In this document: positions 9,550 through 18,890 of the stretch, piece after piece
Layout of the letters: each line of letters opens with the position of its first letter
How positions within the stretch are numbered: position 1 is the first letter of the stretch
From: Bacteroidota bacterium
GTDB lineage: Bacteria; Bacteroidota; Bacteroidia; AKYH767-A; 2013-40CM-41-45
NCBI GenBank assembly: GCA_016720655.1
Contig: JADKKE010000032.1
Span: forward strand, 434,001 to 498,000
Direction of reading: 5' to 3'
DNA: 64,000 nucleotides
Notes under the pieces: generated by a model
Database searches by the model: none
The model's input: only the letters and a program-made list of their open reading frames with translations
Told to the model about the DNA's origin: nothing
Program-made: the position numbers and the translations under genes

Positions 9550-10250
9550 ATGACTTTCTTCAATTTCATCCTTATCATTCACATCATTTGTGGTTTCACA
9601 GCATTCATCGTTGCACCAATTGCGATGGCTGTAAAAAAAGGCAGTGCTGCTCATCGAAAATGGGGTAAAATATTCTTTTGGGCGATGTGTGGAGTTTGTG
9701 CTGCTGCCTTGATTATGGCTCCGATGCATAAAAATCTCTTCTTGACACTGGTTGCAGTTTTTTCATTCTATATGGCTTTTTCCGGGTACAGAGTTTTGTA
9801 TAGAAAAAACCTTCAAAACTGGAGACAGGTTGCCTTCATCGACTGGTTTGTTGTTAGTATCAATGCACTTTTTTCACTTGCTCTTATATATCTGGGAATC
9901 AAAACGATAAACAGTGCTTTCGGAGTTATTTCATTGGTTTCGGTATTCTCGGACTGCTTAACAGTTTGCGTGATTTCATTTCATTTATTCAACCCGCAAA
10001 ATCGAAAGGCAAATGGTTTTTCAGTCATATGGGAGGCATGATCGGAGCCTACATCGCCGCGGTTTCTGCATTTTCTGCTGTCAATTTGAATTTTGTTTGG
10101 CTGCCAACAACTATACAGTGGTTATGGCCCACACTCATCGGAGTTCCTTTGATGATGATGTGGATCCGGAGCTACAGAAAAAAGTTCTCGAAGGGCCGTA
10201 CTATCAAACAAGAAGCAGAAGTAAAAATCCAGGCTGAATTTGCAGAATAA
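9550..10250 (+). CDS. DUF2306-like multi-pass membrane protein (interrupted by a -1 frameshift)
   Basis: Two overlapping reading frames join into one protein of about 233 aa with seven or so membrane helices. Frame one, from the ATG at 9550, gives IIHIICGFTAFIVAPIAMA, then AHRKWGKIFFWAM, and stays sensible to GVISL. Continuing one base back near 9936 gives GFGILGLLNSLRDFISFIQ and then FFSHMGGMIGAYIAAVSAF, ending at 10250. HRxxG and GxxxGAYIA patterns are seen in DUF2306-type membrane proteins; the function is unknown. The break lies in a GG run (a third G would restore the frame), so a sequencing deletion is likely. The family assignment is tentative; the join is well supported. Confidence 0.7.
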
Positions 10251-10290
10251 TCCCTCGATTGGCGGTTCCTTGCTGTTCTATCTTCCGTTC

Positions 10291-10316
10291 TTGTCCTCCC
10301 TAAATTTGTACCTTTG
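10291..10316 (+). promoter_or_regulatory. Bacteroidota-type promoter for sucA
   Basis: A TACCTTTG element at 10309-10316 matches the -7 consensus TAnnTTTG, with a weak TTG 15 bp upstream. It lies 23 bp before the sucA ATG. Confidence 0.55.
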
Positions 10317-10339
10317 TATCCTCTTAGTCGGATACCCCT

Positions 10340-13083
10340 ATGGACAAATTTTCATTTCTCGGCAATGCTGATGTCTCTCAGATCGACGATCAATACCAAC
10401 AGTTCTTAAAGAATCCCGAATCAGTTCCGGAAAGCTGGAGAAAATTTTTTGAAGGCTTCGATTTTGCCCGAACAAATTTTGAAACGCCAACTTCTACAAA
10501 AGCATCTGCTGTTCCTGAAAATTTTCAGAAGGAATTCAGCGTGGTGAACCTGATCAATGGCTACCGCAACCGCGGACATTTATTCACCAAGACGAATCCA
10601 GTCAGGGAGAGAAGACAATACAGTCCGACTTTAGACATCGAGAATTTTAGTTTGAGTTCAACTGATCTGGAAACTGTTTTCCAGGCGGGGACATTGATTG
10701 GTATTGGTCCGGCGAAGTTGAAAGATATTGTCAGCCACCTCGAGCAAACGTATTGTGCTTCGATTGGTGCGGAATACAAATACATTCGTGTTCCGGAAAT
10801 TGTTGATTGGCTTGAACAAAAAATGGAGAGCCGTAAAAATTCGGCTGATTTTAAGATTGAAAAGAAAAGACGGATTCTGGGGAAACTGAATGAAGCTGTT
10901 GCATTTGAAAATTTTCTCCATACTAAATTTGTTGGTCAGAAAAGATTTTCTCTCGAAGGTTGTGAAACACTTATTCCGGCATTGGATGCTGTGATTGAAA
11001 AAGGAGGAGAGCAGGGAATTAAGGAATTTGTAATTGGAATGGCTCACCGCGGAAGATTGAATGTGCTTGCAAATATTCTTGGTAAAACGTATGAAGAAAT
11101 TTTCGGTGAATTCGAAGGTGTGGAATACGATGAGATGGAATTTGCCGGAGATGTAAAATATCATTTGGGTTTTTCAAGTGATGTGGAAACTACTGCCGGA
11201 AAGAAAATCCATATCAGTGTTGCCCCGAATCCATCACACCTTGAAACGGTGGATCCAATTGTCCAGGGCGTTGTTCGTTCAAAAATTGACAACACTCCGG
11301 GTGGTAACGAAGATCAGATTGCTCCGATTTTAATTCATGGCGATGCGGCTATCGCAGCGCAGGGTGTCGTGTACGAAGTCATCCAGATGTCATTGCTGAA
11401 AGGTTTTCGCACCGGTGGTACAATTCATCTTGTTACCAATAACCAGATTGGATTTACCACCAATTATATCGACGGTCGGTCCAGCACCTATTGTACAGAT
11501 GTTGCAAAAGTCACCTTGTCACCGGTATTTCATGTGAATGCCGACGATGTCGAGGCGCTGGTTTATACAATCGAACTTGCCATGGAATTCCGACAAAAAT
11601 TCCACAGAGATGTTTTCATCGATATTCTTGGCTACAGAAAATACGGACATAACGAAGGTGATGAGCCTCGCTTTACACAACCTTTGCTCTACAAAGCAAT
11701 TGCTGAACATCCCAACGCACGTGAAGTCTACAATCAAAATTACTCTCTTCAGGAGAAGTCGAGGTAAATCTGGCGCGTGAAATGGAAAAGGAATTCAAGG
11801 CGATGTTGCAAAAGAGCCTGGATACAGCAAGGTCAGAGAAAAGTAAAAAGAAAGTTTCTCCACATCTCGAAGGCACCTGGAAAGGTTTGAGAATTTCAAA
11901 TGAATCCGATTTTCACCAATCTCCTGACACTTCTGTAGATATAAAGATTCTTACTGAAATTGGAACGAGAATTGCTGCTTTACCAGCCGACAAGAAATTC
12001 TTCAGTAAAACTATACGCTTATTCGAGGATCGAAAAAAACTGGTGAGCGAACAAAAGGCTGATTGGGCAATGGGTGAATTGTTAGCCTACGGTTCTTTGC
12101 TGAAAGAAGGCTTTCCAATTCGTTTCAGTGGGCAGGATGTGGAACGAGGAACATTTTCGCACCGGCATGCAGTGGTTCGGGTAGAAGATTCTGAAGAGCA
12201 ATATACACCACTTGAACATGTAGATCCAAAACAAGCTTCCTTTGCAATTTACAATTCATTGCTTTCAGAATATGCTGTGCTTGGCTTTGAATATGGTTAC
12301 GCAATGTCTTCACCGAATTCACTTGTCATCTGGGAAGCGCAGTTTGGTGATTTTATGAATGGAGCACAAATTGTGATCGACCAATATATCAGCAGTGCAG
12401 AAGACAAATGGAACAGGATGAATGGAATTGTCTTGTTGTTACCTCACGGGTATGAAGGACAAGGAGCGGAACATTCCAGTGCAAGGCTCGAGCGTTTTCT
12501 GAATCTCTGTGCAGAAGATAACATGCAGGTTGTAAATTGCACAACACCGGCGAATTTCTTTCATGCATTGCGCCGGCAAATGAAACGCCCATTCCGCAAA
12601 CCACTTATAGTGTTTTCACCGAAAAGTTTGTTGCGCCACCCACGATGCATTTCAACTTTTGATGAAATGGCAAAAGGAGGATTCAAGGAAATTATTGATG
12701 ATGGGAGTGCTGATCCGAAGCAGGTGAATAGGGTTGTGATTTGTTCCGGTAAAGTTTATTATGAATTACTTGAACAAAAAGAAAAAGATCAGGCGAATGA
12801 ACTTGCTTTGGTAAGAATGGAGCAATTGTATCCCCTGCCTGTTCAGCAATTGCAAGCATTGAAAACAAAATACAAGAATGCAACAGATTGGATCTGGTTA
12901 CAGGAAGAACCGATTAACATGGGCGCCTGGTCTTATCTCCTGCGTACTTGTCGTGAAATTCCTTTCCAGGTCATTGCCCGTTCTGAAAGTGCCAGTCCGG
13001 CGACCGGTTCGCACAAAGCACACGAACGTGAGCAAAAGGAATTGATACAAAGAGTATTTGAAAAAGTAATCATCAATCAATAA
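10340..13083 (+). CDS. sucA: 2-oxoglutarate dehydrogenase E1 component (interrupted by a -1 frameshift)
   Basis: The thiamine-diphosphate-dependent decarboxylase of the 2-oxoglutarate dehydrogenase complex in the TCA cycle. The N-terminal part (10340 to about 11737) shows FLGNADVSQIDDQYQQFL, then the core motifs GMAHRGRLNVLANILGK, PNPSHLETVDPIVQG, HGDAAIAAQGVVYE and GYRKYGHNEGDEPRFTQP. The frame then breaks and ends at 11767. One base back, at the A4 run near 11737, the other frame continues KLLSSGEVEVNLAREMEKEF and carries the transketolase-like C-terminal half to 13083 (YGYAMSSPNSLVIWEAQFGDF, LPHGYEGQGAEHSSARLER). Together they make about 914 aa, the normal E1 length. One added A restores the frame. 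Such a core enzyme is unlikely to be dead, so a sequence error is the best explanation. odhB/sucB follows at 75 bp. Confidence 0.93.
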
Positions 13084-13157
13084 GCCTCCTCGTTCTTTGC
13101 ATTTGCGAAAATAATTTCACGCAAAGTCGCAATGGACACACAAAAATAAATATACCC

Positions 13158-14414
13158 ATGTCGAAAATTGAAATGAAAGTCCCCAGTCCCGGTGAATCCA
13201 TCACGGAAGTACAAATCGCACGATGGATTTGTAAAGATGGTGCCTATGTTGAAAAGGACGATGAGATTTGTGAAATTGATTCCGACAAGGCAACATTAAC
13301 TTTAAATGCGGAAGCTTCCGGCACAATAAAAATACTTGTCAAAGAAGGTGAGACCGTTGCAGTTGGCGCGGTTGTTTGTTCGATTGATACGGAAGGTATT
13401 CAAACTGCCACCAAAACAGAATCGAAACCTGTCGCAAAGAATGAAAAGGCATCTGCTGTCCCTGCTCCTGATGTCATCACAAAAGAAGCGACAACTCCTG
13501 CTTCCTATGCTTCCGGAATTCCCTCACCTGCTGCTGAAAAGCTGATGAAGGAAAAAGGAATTGCATCCGCACAAGTGAACGCCTCCGGAAAAGGAGGGAG
13601 AATTACGAAAGGGGATGTACTGGATGCAGCTTCACGCCCTGCAGCTTCTCAGGGAACGAACAACGCGGTTGTATGGGGTGGTTCACGCGATGCACGACGT
13701 GAAAAGATGACCATGCTTCGGAAAAAAGTTGCGGAGCGATTGGTTGCTGTGAAGCAGGAAACCGCAATGCTCACAACATTTAACGAAGTGGACATGCGTC
13801 CAATCATGGATATCCGAAAACAATACAAGGATAAATTCAAGGAAATGCACGGTGTGAATCTTGGTTTCATGTCGTTTTTTACTAAAGCTGTTTGCGAAGC
13901 ATTGCATGCATTTCCGGCAGTGAATGGACGAATTGACGGTACAGATTTAGTGTATCATGATTATTGTGATATTGGAATTGCTGTGAGTGCACCCAAAGGC
14001 CTCATGGTTCCTGTCATCAGGAATGCCGAAAGTCTGAGCCTGGCACAAATTGAAACTAAAATCCTGGATCTTGCCGGTCGGGCGCGCGAAGGAAAAATTA
14101 CAATCGAAGAAATGACCGGAGGAACTTTCACAATTACAAATGGCGGAGTTTTCGGTTCCATGTTGTCAACTCCAATCATTAATCCACCGCAAAGTGCGAT
14201 TCTTGGAATGCACAACATCGTTGAACGACCTGTGGCAATCGATGGGAAAGTTGAAATTCGCCCGATCATGTATGTTGCTTTGTCGTACGATCATCGGATC
14301 ATTGATGGTCGGGAATCTGTTGGCTTCCTTGTAAAAGTAAAACAGATGCTCGAAGAGCCTGTGAAAATGTTATTCAGCGGAAAAGACCCGATACAAACCT
14401 TGTTGGGCTTGTAA
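13158..14414 (+). CDS. sucB: Dihydrolipoyllysine-residue succinyltransferase, E2 of 2-oxoglutarate dehydrogenase
   Basis: A 418-aa E2 core enzyme that transfers the succinyl group from lipoate to CoA. It has an N-terminal lipoyl domain (residues 1-77) with the lipoylated lysine in EIDSDKATLTL, then an Ala/Pro/Lys-rich linker. A peripheral-subunit-binding domain follows (about residues 118-155, IPSPAAEKLMKEKGI and GKGGRITKGDVL). The C-terminal catalytic acyltransferase domain ends with the active-site motif YDHRIIDGRESV. The length matches the family. It is expected to be co-transcribed with sucA; no E3 (lpd) gene is in the window. Confidence 0.95.
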   Translation: MSKIEMKVPSPGESITEVQIARWICKDGAYVEKDDEICEIDSDKATLTLNAEASGTIKILVKEGETVAVGAVVCSIDTEGIQTATKTESKPVAKNEKASAVPAPDVITKEATTPASYASGIPSPAAEKLMKEKGIASAQVNASGKGGRITKGDVLDAASRPAASQGTNNAVVWGGSRDARREKMTMLRKKVAERLVAVKQETAMLTTFNEVDMRPIMDIRKQYKDKFKEMHGVNLGFMSFFTKAVCEALHAFPAVNGRIDGTDLVYHDYCDIGIAVSAPKGLMVPVIRNAESLSLAQIETKILDLAGRAREGKITIEEMTGGTFTITNGGVFGSMLSTPIINPPQSAILGMHNIVERPVAIDGKVEIRPIMYVALSYDHRIIDGRESVGFLVKVKQMLEEPVKMLFSGKDPIQTLLGL

Positions 14415-14485
14415 TTTATTTCGGTTTCGCTACCGTATTAACTCATGGATTCAGTCCCGAAGGATACTTATTTGGATGAATATTC

Positions 14486-15061
14486 ATGCACCAAAAATTA
14501 CATAGAATCTTTCTAGCGTTTCCTGTCGGATTTGATCTTCAGAAAAAATTTGAGGATCAATTCCTACACTATAAAAACCTCCAATCCTTTCGTTGGACTC
14601 CATCATCCAATCTGCATGTTACGCTCTTTTTCATTGGCGAGGTTGAAGAGAAAAATGTAATTGTCATTAAAGAAAATTTGGAGAAATTATTTTCTGTGCA
14701 GATGCCATTTCATTTGAGTTTTGAAGAATACCAGTTTAAAGGCGGAAAAAATTCTCCTTCAATGTTCTGGGCAAAGTTTCAACACTCCGAAGATTTCAGG
14801 GAACTTTCAGAAAAAATCTTTTATCAGGTAAAAGATTTTATGACTATTGCTCCTCAACACAAAGATCCTATTCCTCACATTACACTCGCGCGATTAAAAA
14901 AAGGTGCTGAAATTTCTACAGTGAATATTCATTCACTTGGAAAGGTTGAAGTGCCGATCATTGATTTTGCTGAACTTTGGCAAACAGTTTCATCACCTGA
15001 AGGAGTGAAGTACAATTCCCTTTGCAAATTCATTTTCAAAAAGCAAAATGAAAATCAATGA
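14486..15061 (+). CDS. thpR: RNA 2',3'-cyclic phosphodiesterase (2H family)
   Basis: A 191-aa member of the LigT/ThpR family. The two H-x-T/S-x catalytic motifs are visible as LHVTLFFIGEV (about residue 50) and PHITLARLK (about residue 132). Family enzymes hydrolyse 2',3'-cyclic phosphate RNA ends to 2'-phosphates; some act as reverse 2'-5' RNA ligases in vitro. The opening HRIFLAFPVGF is typical. It is convergent with the NifU-like gene, with only 9 bp between the stop codons. Confidence 0.9.
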   Translation: MHQKLHRIFLAFPVGFDLQKKFEDQFLHYKNLQSFRWTPSSNLHVTLFFIGEVEEKNVIVIKENLEKLFSVQMPFHLSFEEYQFKGGKNSPSMFWAKFQHSEDFRELSEKIFYQVKDFMTIAPQHKDPIPHITLARLKKGAEISTVNIHSLGKVEVPIIDFAELWQTVSSPEGVKYNSLCKFIFKKQNENQ

Positions 15062-15070
15062 TTGAATTGA

Positions 15071-15655
15071 TTAGCCTTCTTCTGCTACGACTTCAGTAAC
15101 TTCAGGAACGATGCGTTTGAGAAGATTTTCGATTCCGCCTTTGAGTGTTTGGGTAGAAGAAGGACAACCGCTGCAGGATCCTTTCAAAACTACGGTTACC
15201 ACACCATCAGCGAAGGACTTAAAATGAATGGCACCGCCGTCTTGTTCAACTGCTGGTTTCACATACTCATCCAGGGTTTCGATAATTTTTGTTTCAAGGG
15301 CGGAAGCTGTTTTTGTGCGGTCGATTTCCGGATCTGCAATTTGCTCTTTGGGACCTGTAAAGATTGCTTGTCCGCTTTCGATATAACTCTTGATGAATTC
15401 ACGGAAAATTCCCATGGTTTCATACCAGTCTACATCCGAGTTTTTAGTGAGAGTGATAAAATTAGCTGTGATAAAAACCCCGCTGATTCCTGAAAAATTA
15501 AAAAGTTGCATTGCCAGCGGACAATTCATTGCCTGATCTCTGGAAGTGTATTCAACGCTGCCTTCATCAAGAATGTAACTGTTCAATACAAATTTCATCG
15601 CTGCCGGATTCGGAGTCGATTCAGCATAAACGGTGATTACTTTTTTAATTTCCAT
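15071..15655 (-). CDS. NifU/Nfu-type iron-sulfur cluster carrier protein
   Basis: A 194-aa protein with an N-terminal Nfu scaffold domain (YAESTPNPAAMKFVLN) and a C-terminal NifU-like domain. The C-terminal domain holds the cluster-binding CxxC as GSCSGCPSS (about residues 159-167). Family members carry 4Fe-4S clusters to apo-proteins. It lies divergently beside nadB, with 175 bp between the starts. A TACCTTTA element upstream on the minus strand is near the promoter consensus. NadB is not an Fe-S enzyme (NadA is), so a link to NAD synthesis is only suggestive. Confidence 0.88.
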   Translation of the reverse strand: MEIKKVITVYAESTPNPAAMKFVLNSYILDEGSVEYTSRDQAMNCPLAMQLFNFSGISGVFITANFITLTKNSDVDWYETMGIFREFIKSYIESGQAIFTGPKEQIADPEIDRTKTASALETKIIETLDEYVKPAVEQDGGAIHFKSFADGVVTVVLKGSCSGCPSSTQTLKGGIENLLKRIVPEVTEVVAEEG

Positions 15656-15694
15656 GATAGGTGTAAAGGTAGGCTTTTTGTTGACACTTGAGAA

Positions 15695-15800
15695 AGGGGC
15701 GGGGGACGAGGGACCAGCCCTCAGCCTAATAACTTAATAACTCAATAAATATTCAGGAACTCCCGACTCCCGACTCCCGTCCCCCGTCCCTCGTCCCTTT
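15695..15800. repeat. Mixed heptamer/octamer repeats with inverted ends
   Basis: The nfu-nadB intergenic gap carries gggggacgagggac (15701-15714), then 8-bp AATAACTT/AATAACTC units, then 7-bp GACTCCC units drifting to GTCCCTC. The first block and the last (gtccctcgtccc, 15786-15797) are reverse complements and could pair across about 70 nt. The two promoters of the divergent genes must lie in or beside this array. Confidence 0.75.
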
Positions 15801-15829
15801 TTCCTACCTTTATCCCTTCAATCATAATC

Positions 15830-17410
15830 ATGCGAAAAGAAGTCGATTTTTTAGTCATTGGAAGTGGTATTGCCGGCTTAACTTTTGCTTTAAAAGTGGC
15901 TGATCATGGAAAAGTGATCATCATTACGAAGGCTAATGCAGAAGAATCCAATACGAAATATGCTCAGGGTGGAATTGCAGGAGTAATGCACGGTCCGGAT
16001 ACATTTGAAAAACATGTGCAGGACACACTCGAATGTGGCGCAGGATTGTGTGATGAAAAAATAGTCAGGATGGTGGTGACTGAAGGAGCTGATCGGATCC
16101 GCGAAATTATTGAATGGGGTACCCGGTTTGATAAAAATGAAAAAGGAGATTTTGATCTCGCAAAAGAGGGTGGACACAGTGAACACCGTGTACTTCATTA
16201 TAAAGATGCTACAGGTAACGAAATTGAACGTGCACTTTTGGCTCAAATCCAAAGTCACCCAAACATTTCCGTGTATACTCATTATTTTGCAGTAGACATC
16301 ATCACTCAACACCATTTGGGCGAGGAAGTGAAGCGTACTTCTGAGGGAACGGAGTGTTATGGAGTTTACGCACTCAATCTGCGTACGAACCAGATTGAAA
16401 CAATATTGAGTAAAGTGACATTGGTTGCTACCGGTGGTGCCGGACAAGTTTACAGAGCGACTACCAATCCTGTTATTGCAACCGGCGATGGTATTGCAAT
16501 GGTGTACCGGGCCAAGGGACAGGTTAAGGATATGGAGTTTATTCAGTTTCATCCTACATCCTTGTACAATCCTGGCGAACATCCGTCTTTCCTGATCACA
16601 GAAGCTGTGAGAGGATTTGGTGGAGTTTTAAAAACGCAGGATGGTGAAGAGTTCATGGAGAAATACGACGAACGAAAATCGCTTGCTCCGAGGGATATTG
16701 CTGCCAGAGCGATTGATAATGAGATGAAAGTTCGTGGAGAAGAATTTGTTTTCCTTGATTGTCGTCAAATCCCGATGGATAAATTTGTAGAACACTTTCC
16801 GAATGTGAATCAGAAATGCAAAAGCATCGGTATTGATGTGACTAAAGACATGATTCCTGTTGTTCCGGCTGCACATTATATCTGTGGAGGTATTGTGGTA
16901 GATGAATTTGGCAGAAGTAGCATTGGAAATTTATATGCTGCCGGCGAATGTGCCTGCACAGGACTTCATGGAGCCAATCGTCTTGCTTCCAATTCGCTTT
17001 TGGAAGCATTGGTCTTTTCACATCGTGCTTCGCTGGATGCTTTAGCAAGTGTTGCTAAACTGAACTACAGAGAAGAAGTTCCGGAATGGGATGCCGAAGG
17101 CACAACTCAGCCGAATGAAATGGTCCTGATCACTCACAATCTCCGCGAACTTCAGGATGTGATGAGTAATTATGTTGGTATTGTACGCTCCGATCAACGT
17201 TTGAAACGCGCACTGAATCGCTTACGGATTATTTATGGAGAGACAGAAGCATTGTATGAAAGAACTGTACTTTCTCCCCGCTTGTGTGAGCTGCGCAATT
17301 TGATTACGGTTGCTTATCTGATTGTAAAATTCGCAATGCTTCGTAAAGAAAATGTCGGTCTTCATTATTCGACAGATTTTCTTGTCACATCTGAAGCCGC
17401 TAAAAATTAG
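15830..17410 (+). CDS. nadB: L-aspartate oxidase
   Basis: A 526-aa FAD enzyme that oxidises L-aspartate to iminoaspartate, the first step of de novo NAD synthesis. It opens with the FAD-binding fold VIGSGIAGLTFALKVADHGK. The family motifs SNTKYAQGGIAG, GHSEHRVLHYKDATG, EFIQFHPTSLY, GVLKTQDGEEFM and AAGECACTGLHGANRLASNSLLEALVF are present. The C-terminal helical domain ends near LITVAYLIVKFAMLRKEN. The length fits the family. A TACCTTTA promoter-like element lies about 25 bp before the start. The LuxE-like gene follows at once. Confidence 0.95.
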   Translation: MRKEVDFLVIGSGIAGLTFALKVADHGKVIIITKANAEESNTKYAQGGIAGVMHGPDTFEKHVQDTLECGAGLCDEKIVRMVVTEGADRIREIIEWGTRFDKNEKGDFDLAKEGGHSEHRVLHYKDATGNEIERALLAQIQSHPNISVYTHYFAVDIITQHHLGEEVKRTSEGTECYGVYALNLRTNQIETILSKVTLVATGGAGQVYRATTNPVIATGDGIAMVYRAKGQVKDMEFIQFHPTSLYNPGEHPSFLITEAVRGFGGVLKTQDGEEFMEKYDERKSLAPRDIAARAIDNEMKVRGEEFVFLDCRQIPMDKFVEHFPNVNQKCKSIGIDVTKDMIPVVPAAHYICGGIVVDEFGRSSIGNLYAAGECACTGLHGANRLASNSLLEALVFSHRASLDALASVAKLNYREEVPEWDAEGTTQPNEMVLITHNLRELQDVMSNYVGIVRSDQRLKRALNRLRIIYGETEALYERTVLSPRLCELRNLITVAYLIVKFAMLRKENVGLHYSTDFLVTSEAAKN

Positions 17411-17414
17411 GGAA

Positions 17415-18413
17415 GTGGAATTCAAACAGGAGCGATCCGACTTAATCAGAAAAATATTTTCGTGTACAGTGGACGATTTTGATCAAATCGCACTGGAAGT
17501 ATTCCGCTATCAGTATAATTTCAATGCAATTTATCACAAGTATGTGCTACAGCTGAATGTGGATTTCAACAAAATTGACGCTGTAAATAAAATCCCATTT
17601 TTGCCGATTGAATTTTTTAAATCGTTTGTTGTTTTAACCGGGTTTCAAAATGCAGAAACCATTTTCAGCAGCAGCGGAACAACAGGTTCGGAGACAAGCA
17701 AACATTTTGTCCCGGAAATTGAGTTGTACCAGACGAGTTTCCGAAAAGGTTTTGAAAATTTCTACGGAGCAATGGAAGACTATTGCTTCCTTGCACTGCT
17801 TCCTTCTTATTTGGAACGGGATGGATCTTCTTTGATCTACATGGCAAATGATATGATTCAAACCGGTCATTCGGAATTAAGTGGATTTTATCTTCATCAT
17901 TCTGAAGAATTGGTCAGAACTTTAACTACAGTAAAAGAAAAGGGTCAGAAAACAATTCTACTGGGAGTTACTTTTGCTTTGCTTGATTTTGTTAAAGAGC
18001 ACACAATTGATTTCCCTGATCTGATCGTCATGGAAACCGGCGGGATGAAAGGGAGAAGACAAGAGATTATCCGTGAAGAAGTCCACCGTGAATTGTGCAA
18101 AGGATTTGGTGTAGCAAAAATTCATTCGGAATATGGAATGACAGAATTGCTCTCGCAAGCCTATTCGCAAAACGATGGTTTGTTTTTCACCCCACCCTGG
18201 ATGAAAATAATGATGCGAGATACGAATGACCCTTTTTCACTTGTGCAAAATGGGATGACAGGAGGAATCAATGTAATTGATCTTGCGAACCTTGATTCTT
18301 GTGCATTTCTTGCTACTCAGGACCTTGGAAAAATTTACAATGATGGCGGCTTTGAAGTTCTCGGTCGCTTTGATTACAGCGATGTTAGAGGTTGCAATTT
18401 ATTGGTAATCTGA
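17415..18413 (+). CDS. LuxE-type acyl-protein synthetase/acyl-adenylating family protein
   Basis: A protein of about 332 aa from a GTG at 17415, five bp after the nadB stop. An ATG at 17352 inside nadB would add 21 residues. The adenylate-forming signature SSSGTTGSETSKHF (about residue 90) corresponds to the phosphate loop. HSEYGMTELLSQAYS (about residue 240) is the A5-like motif, and a final GRFDYSDVRGCNLLV resembles the A7-A8 region. The family includes LuxE (fatty acid activation in bioluminescence) and uncharacterised acyl-activating proteins of Bacteroidota. No luciferase or LuxC/LuxD is near. The substrate is unknown, probably a carboxylic acid activated as acyl-AMP. Confidence 0.8.
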   Translation: MEFKQERSDLIRKIFSCTVDDFDQIALEVFRYQYNFNAIYHKYVLQLNVDFNKIDAVNKIPFLPIEFFKSFVVLTGFQNAETIFSSSGTTGSETSKHFVPEIELYQTSFRKGFENFYGAMEDYCFLALLPSYLERDGSSLIYMANDMIQTGHSELSGFYLHHSEELVRTLTTVKEKGQKTILLGVTFALLDFVKEHTIDFPDLIVMETGGMKGRRQEIIREEVHRELCKGFGVAKIHSEYGMTELLSQAYSQNDGLFFTPPWMKIMMRDTNDPFSLVQNGMTGGINVIDLANLDSCAFLATQDLGKIYNDGGFEVLGRFDYSDVRGCNLLVI

Positions 18414-18520
18414 CTGTTTGAAGGATAAAAACCGGGAAGAATTTCAATATTAATTATAAGGAGAATCAATGTAATCAGTTTCATTGTTTACTTTAGCTCC
18501 CTTAATAAACTTATCAGGGA

Positions 18521-18736
18521 ATGAACGACAGACGAAGACTCATCATCATTATCATTTCAGTAGGAGTTGGAAGTTTAATCTCCTTGTACATCGTTAAACA
18601 ACGACTTGGGAATTTAAAACGCGAAGACTATATCCAGCTTGGCTTTAATTTTTTATTTGCAATCGCAGTTGTTGTGGGAATCGCTTTGCTGTTGCAAAAT
18701 ATGAACAAGAAAAATCCGAATGGACCGGGGAATTAG
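18521..18736 (+). CDS. Small two-helix membrane protein, function unknown
   Basis: A 71-aa protein with two membrane segments (LIIIIISVGVGSLISLYIV and LFAIAVVVGIALLLQNM), separated by a short charged loop and ending in an Asn/Pro/Gly tail. It starts at an ATG in a non-coding gap downstream of the LuxE-like gene. Composition and hydrophobic pattern support a real gene; I do not recognise a named family. Confidence 0.6.
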   Translation: MNDRRRLIIIIISVGVGSLISLYIVKQRLGNLKREDYIQLGFNFLFAIAVVVGIALLLQNMNKKNPNGPGN

Positions 18737-18890
18737 TTGTTAGTTGTTAGTTGTTAGTTGTTGGTGCGGGATAGCATTGCCAGGTTTCAATATCACAATA
18801 GCTCGATAGACACAGAACACGAAACCCTGAACCCTAAACCCTGAACCCTAAACCTTGAACCCGAAACCTTGAACATTAAACTTTGAACTC
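18733..18890. repeat. Two heptamer arrays (TTAGTTG and NCCTGAA/NCCTAAA)
   Basis: At 18733-18769 there are about five units of TTAGTTG directly after the small membrane-protein stop. At 18811-18890 there are about eleven units of the type CCCTGAA/CCCTAAA, drifting to CCTTGAA, CATTAAA and CTTTGAA. The second array ends at the stop codon of tyrS on the other strand. Confidence 0.85.

Noticed and set aside
11730..11790. Programmed -1 ribosomal frameshift in sucA
   Set aside because: The site caaaatta is not a standard X-XXY-YYZ slippery heptamer, no downstream pseudoknot is evident, and the same type of base loss recurs in unrelated genes. A missing base is simpler.
15890..16582. 230-aa minus-strand frame opposite nadB
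   Set aside because: An antisense shadow of nadB, which is complete and well conserved.
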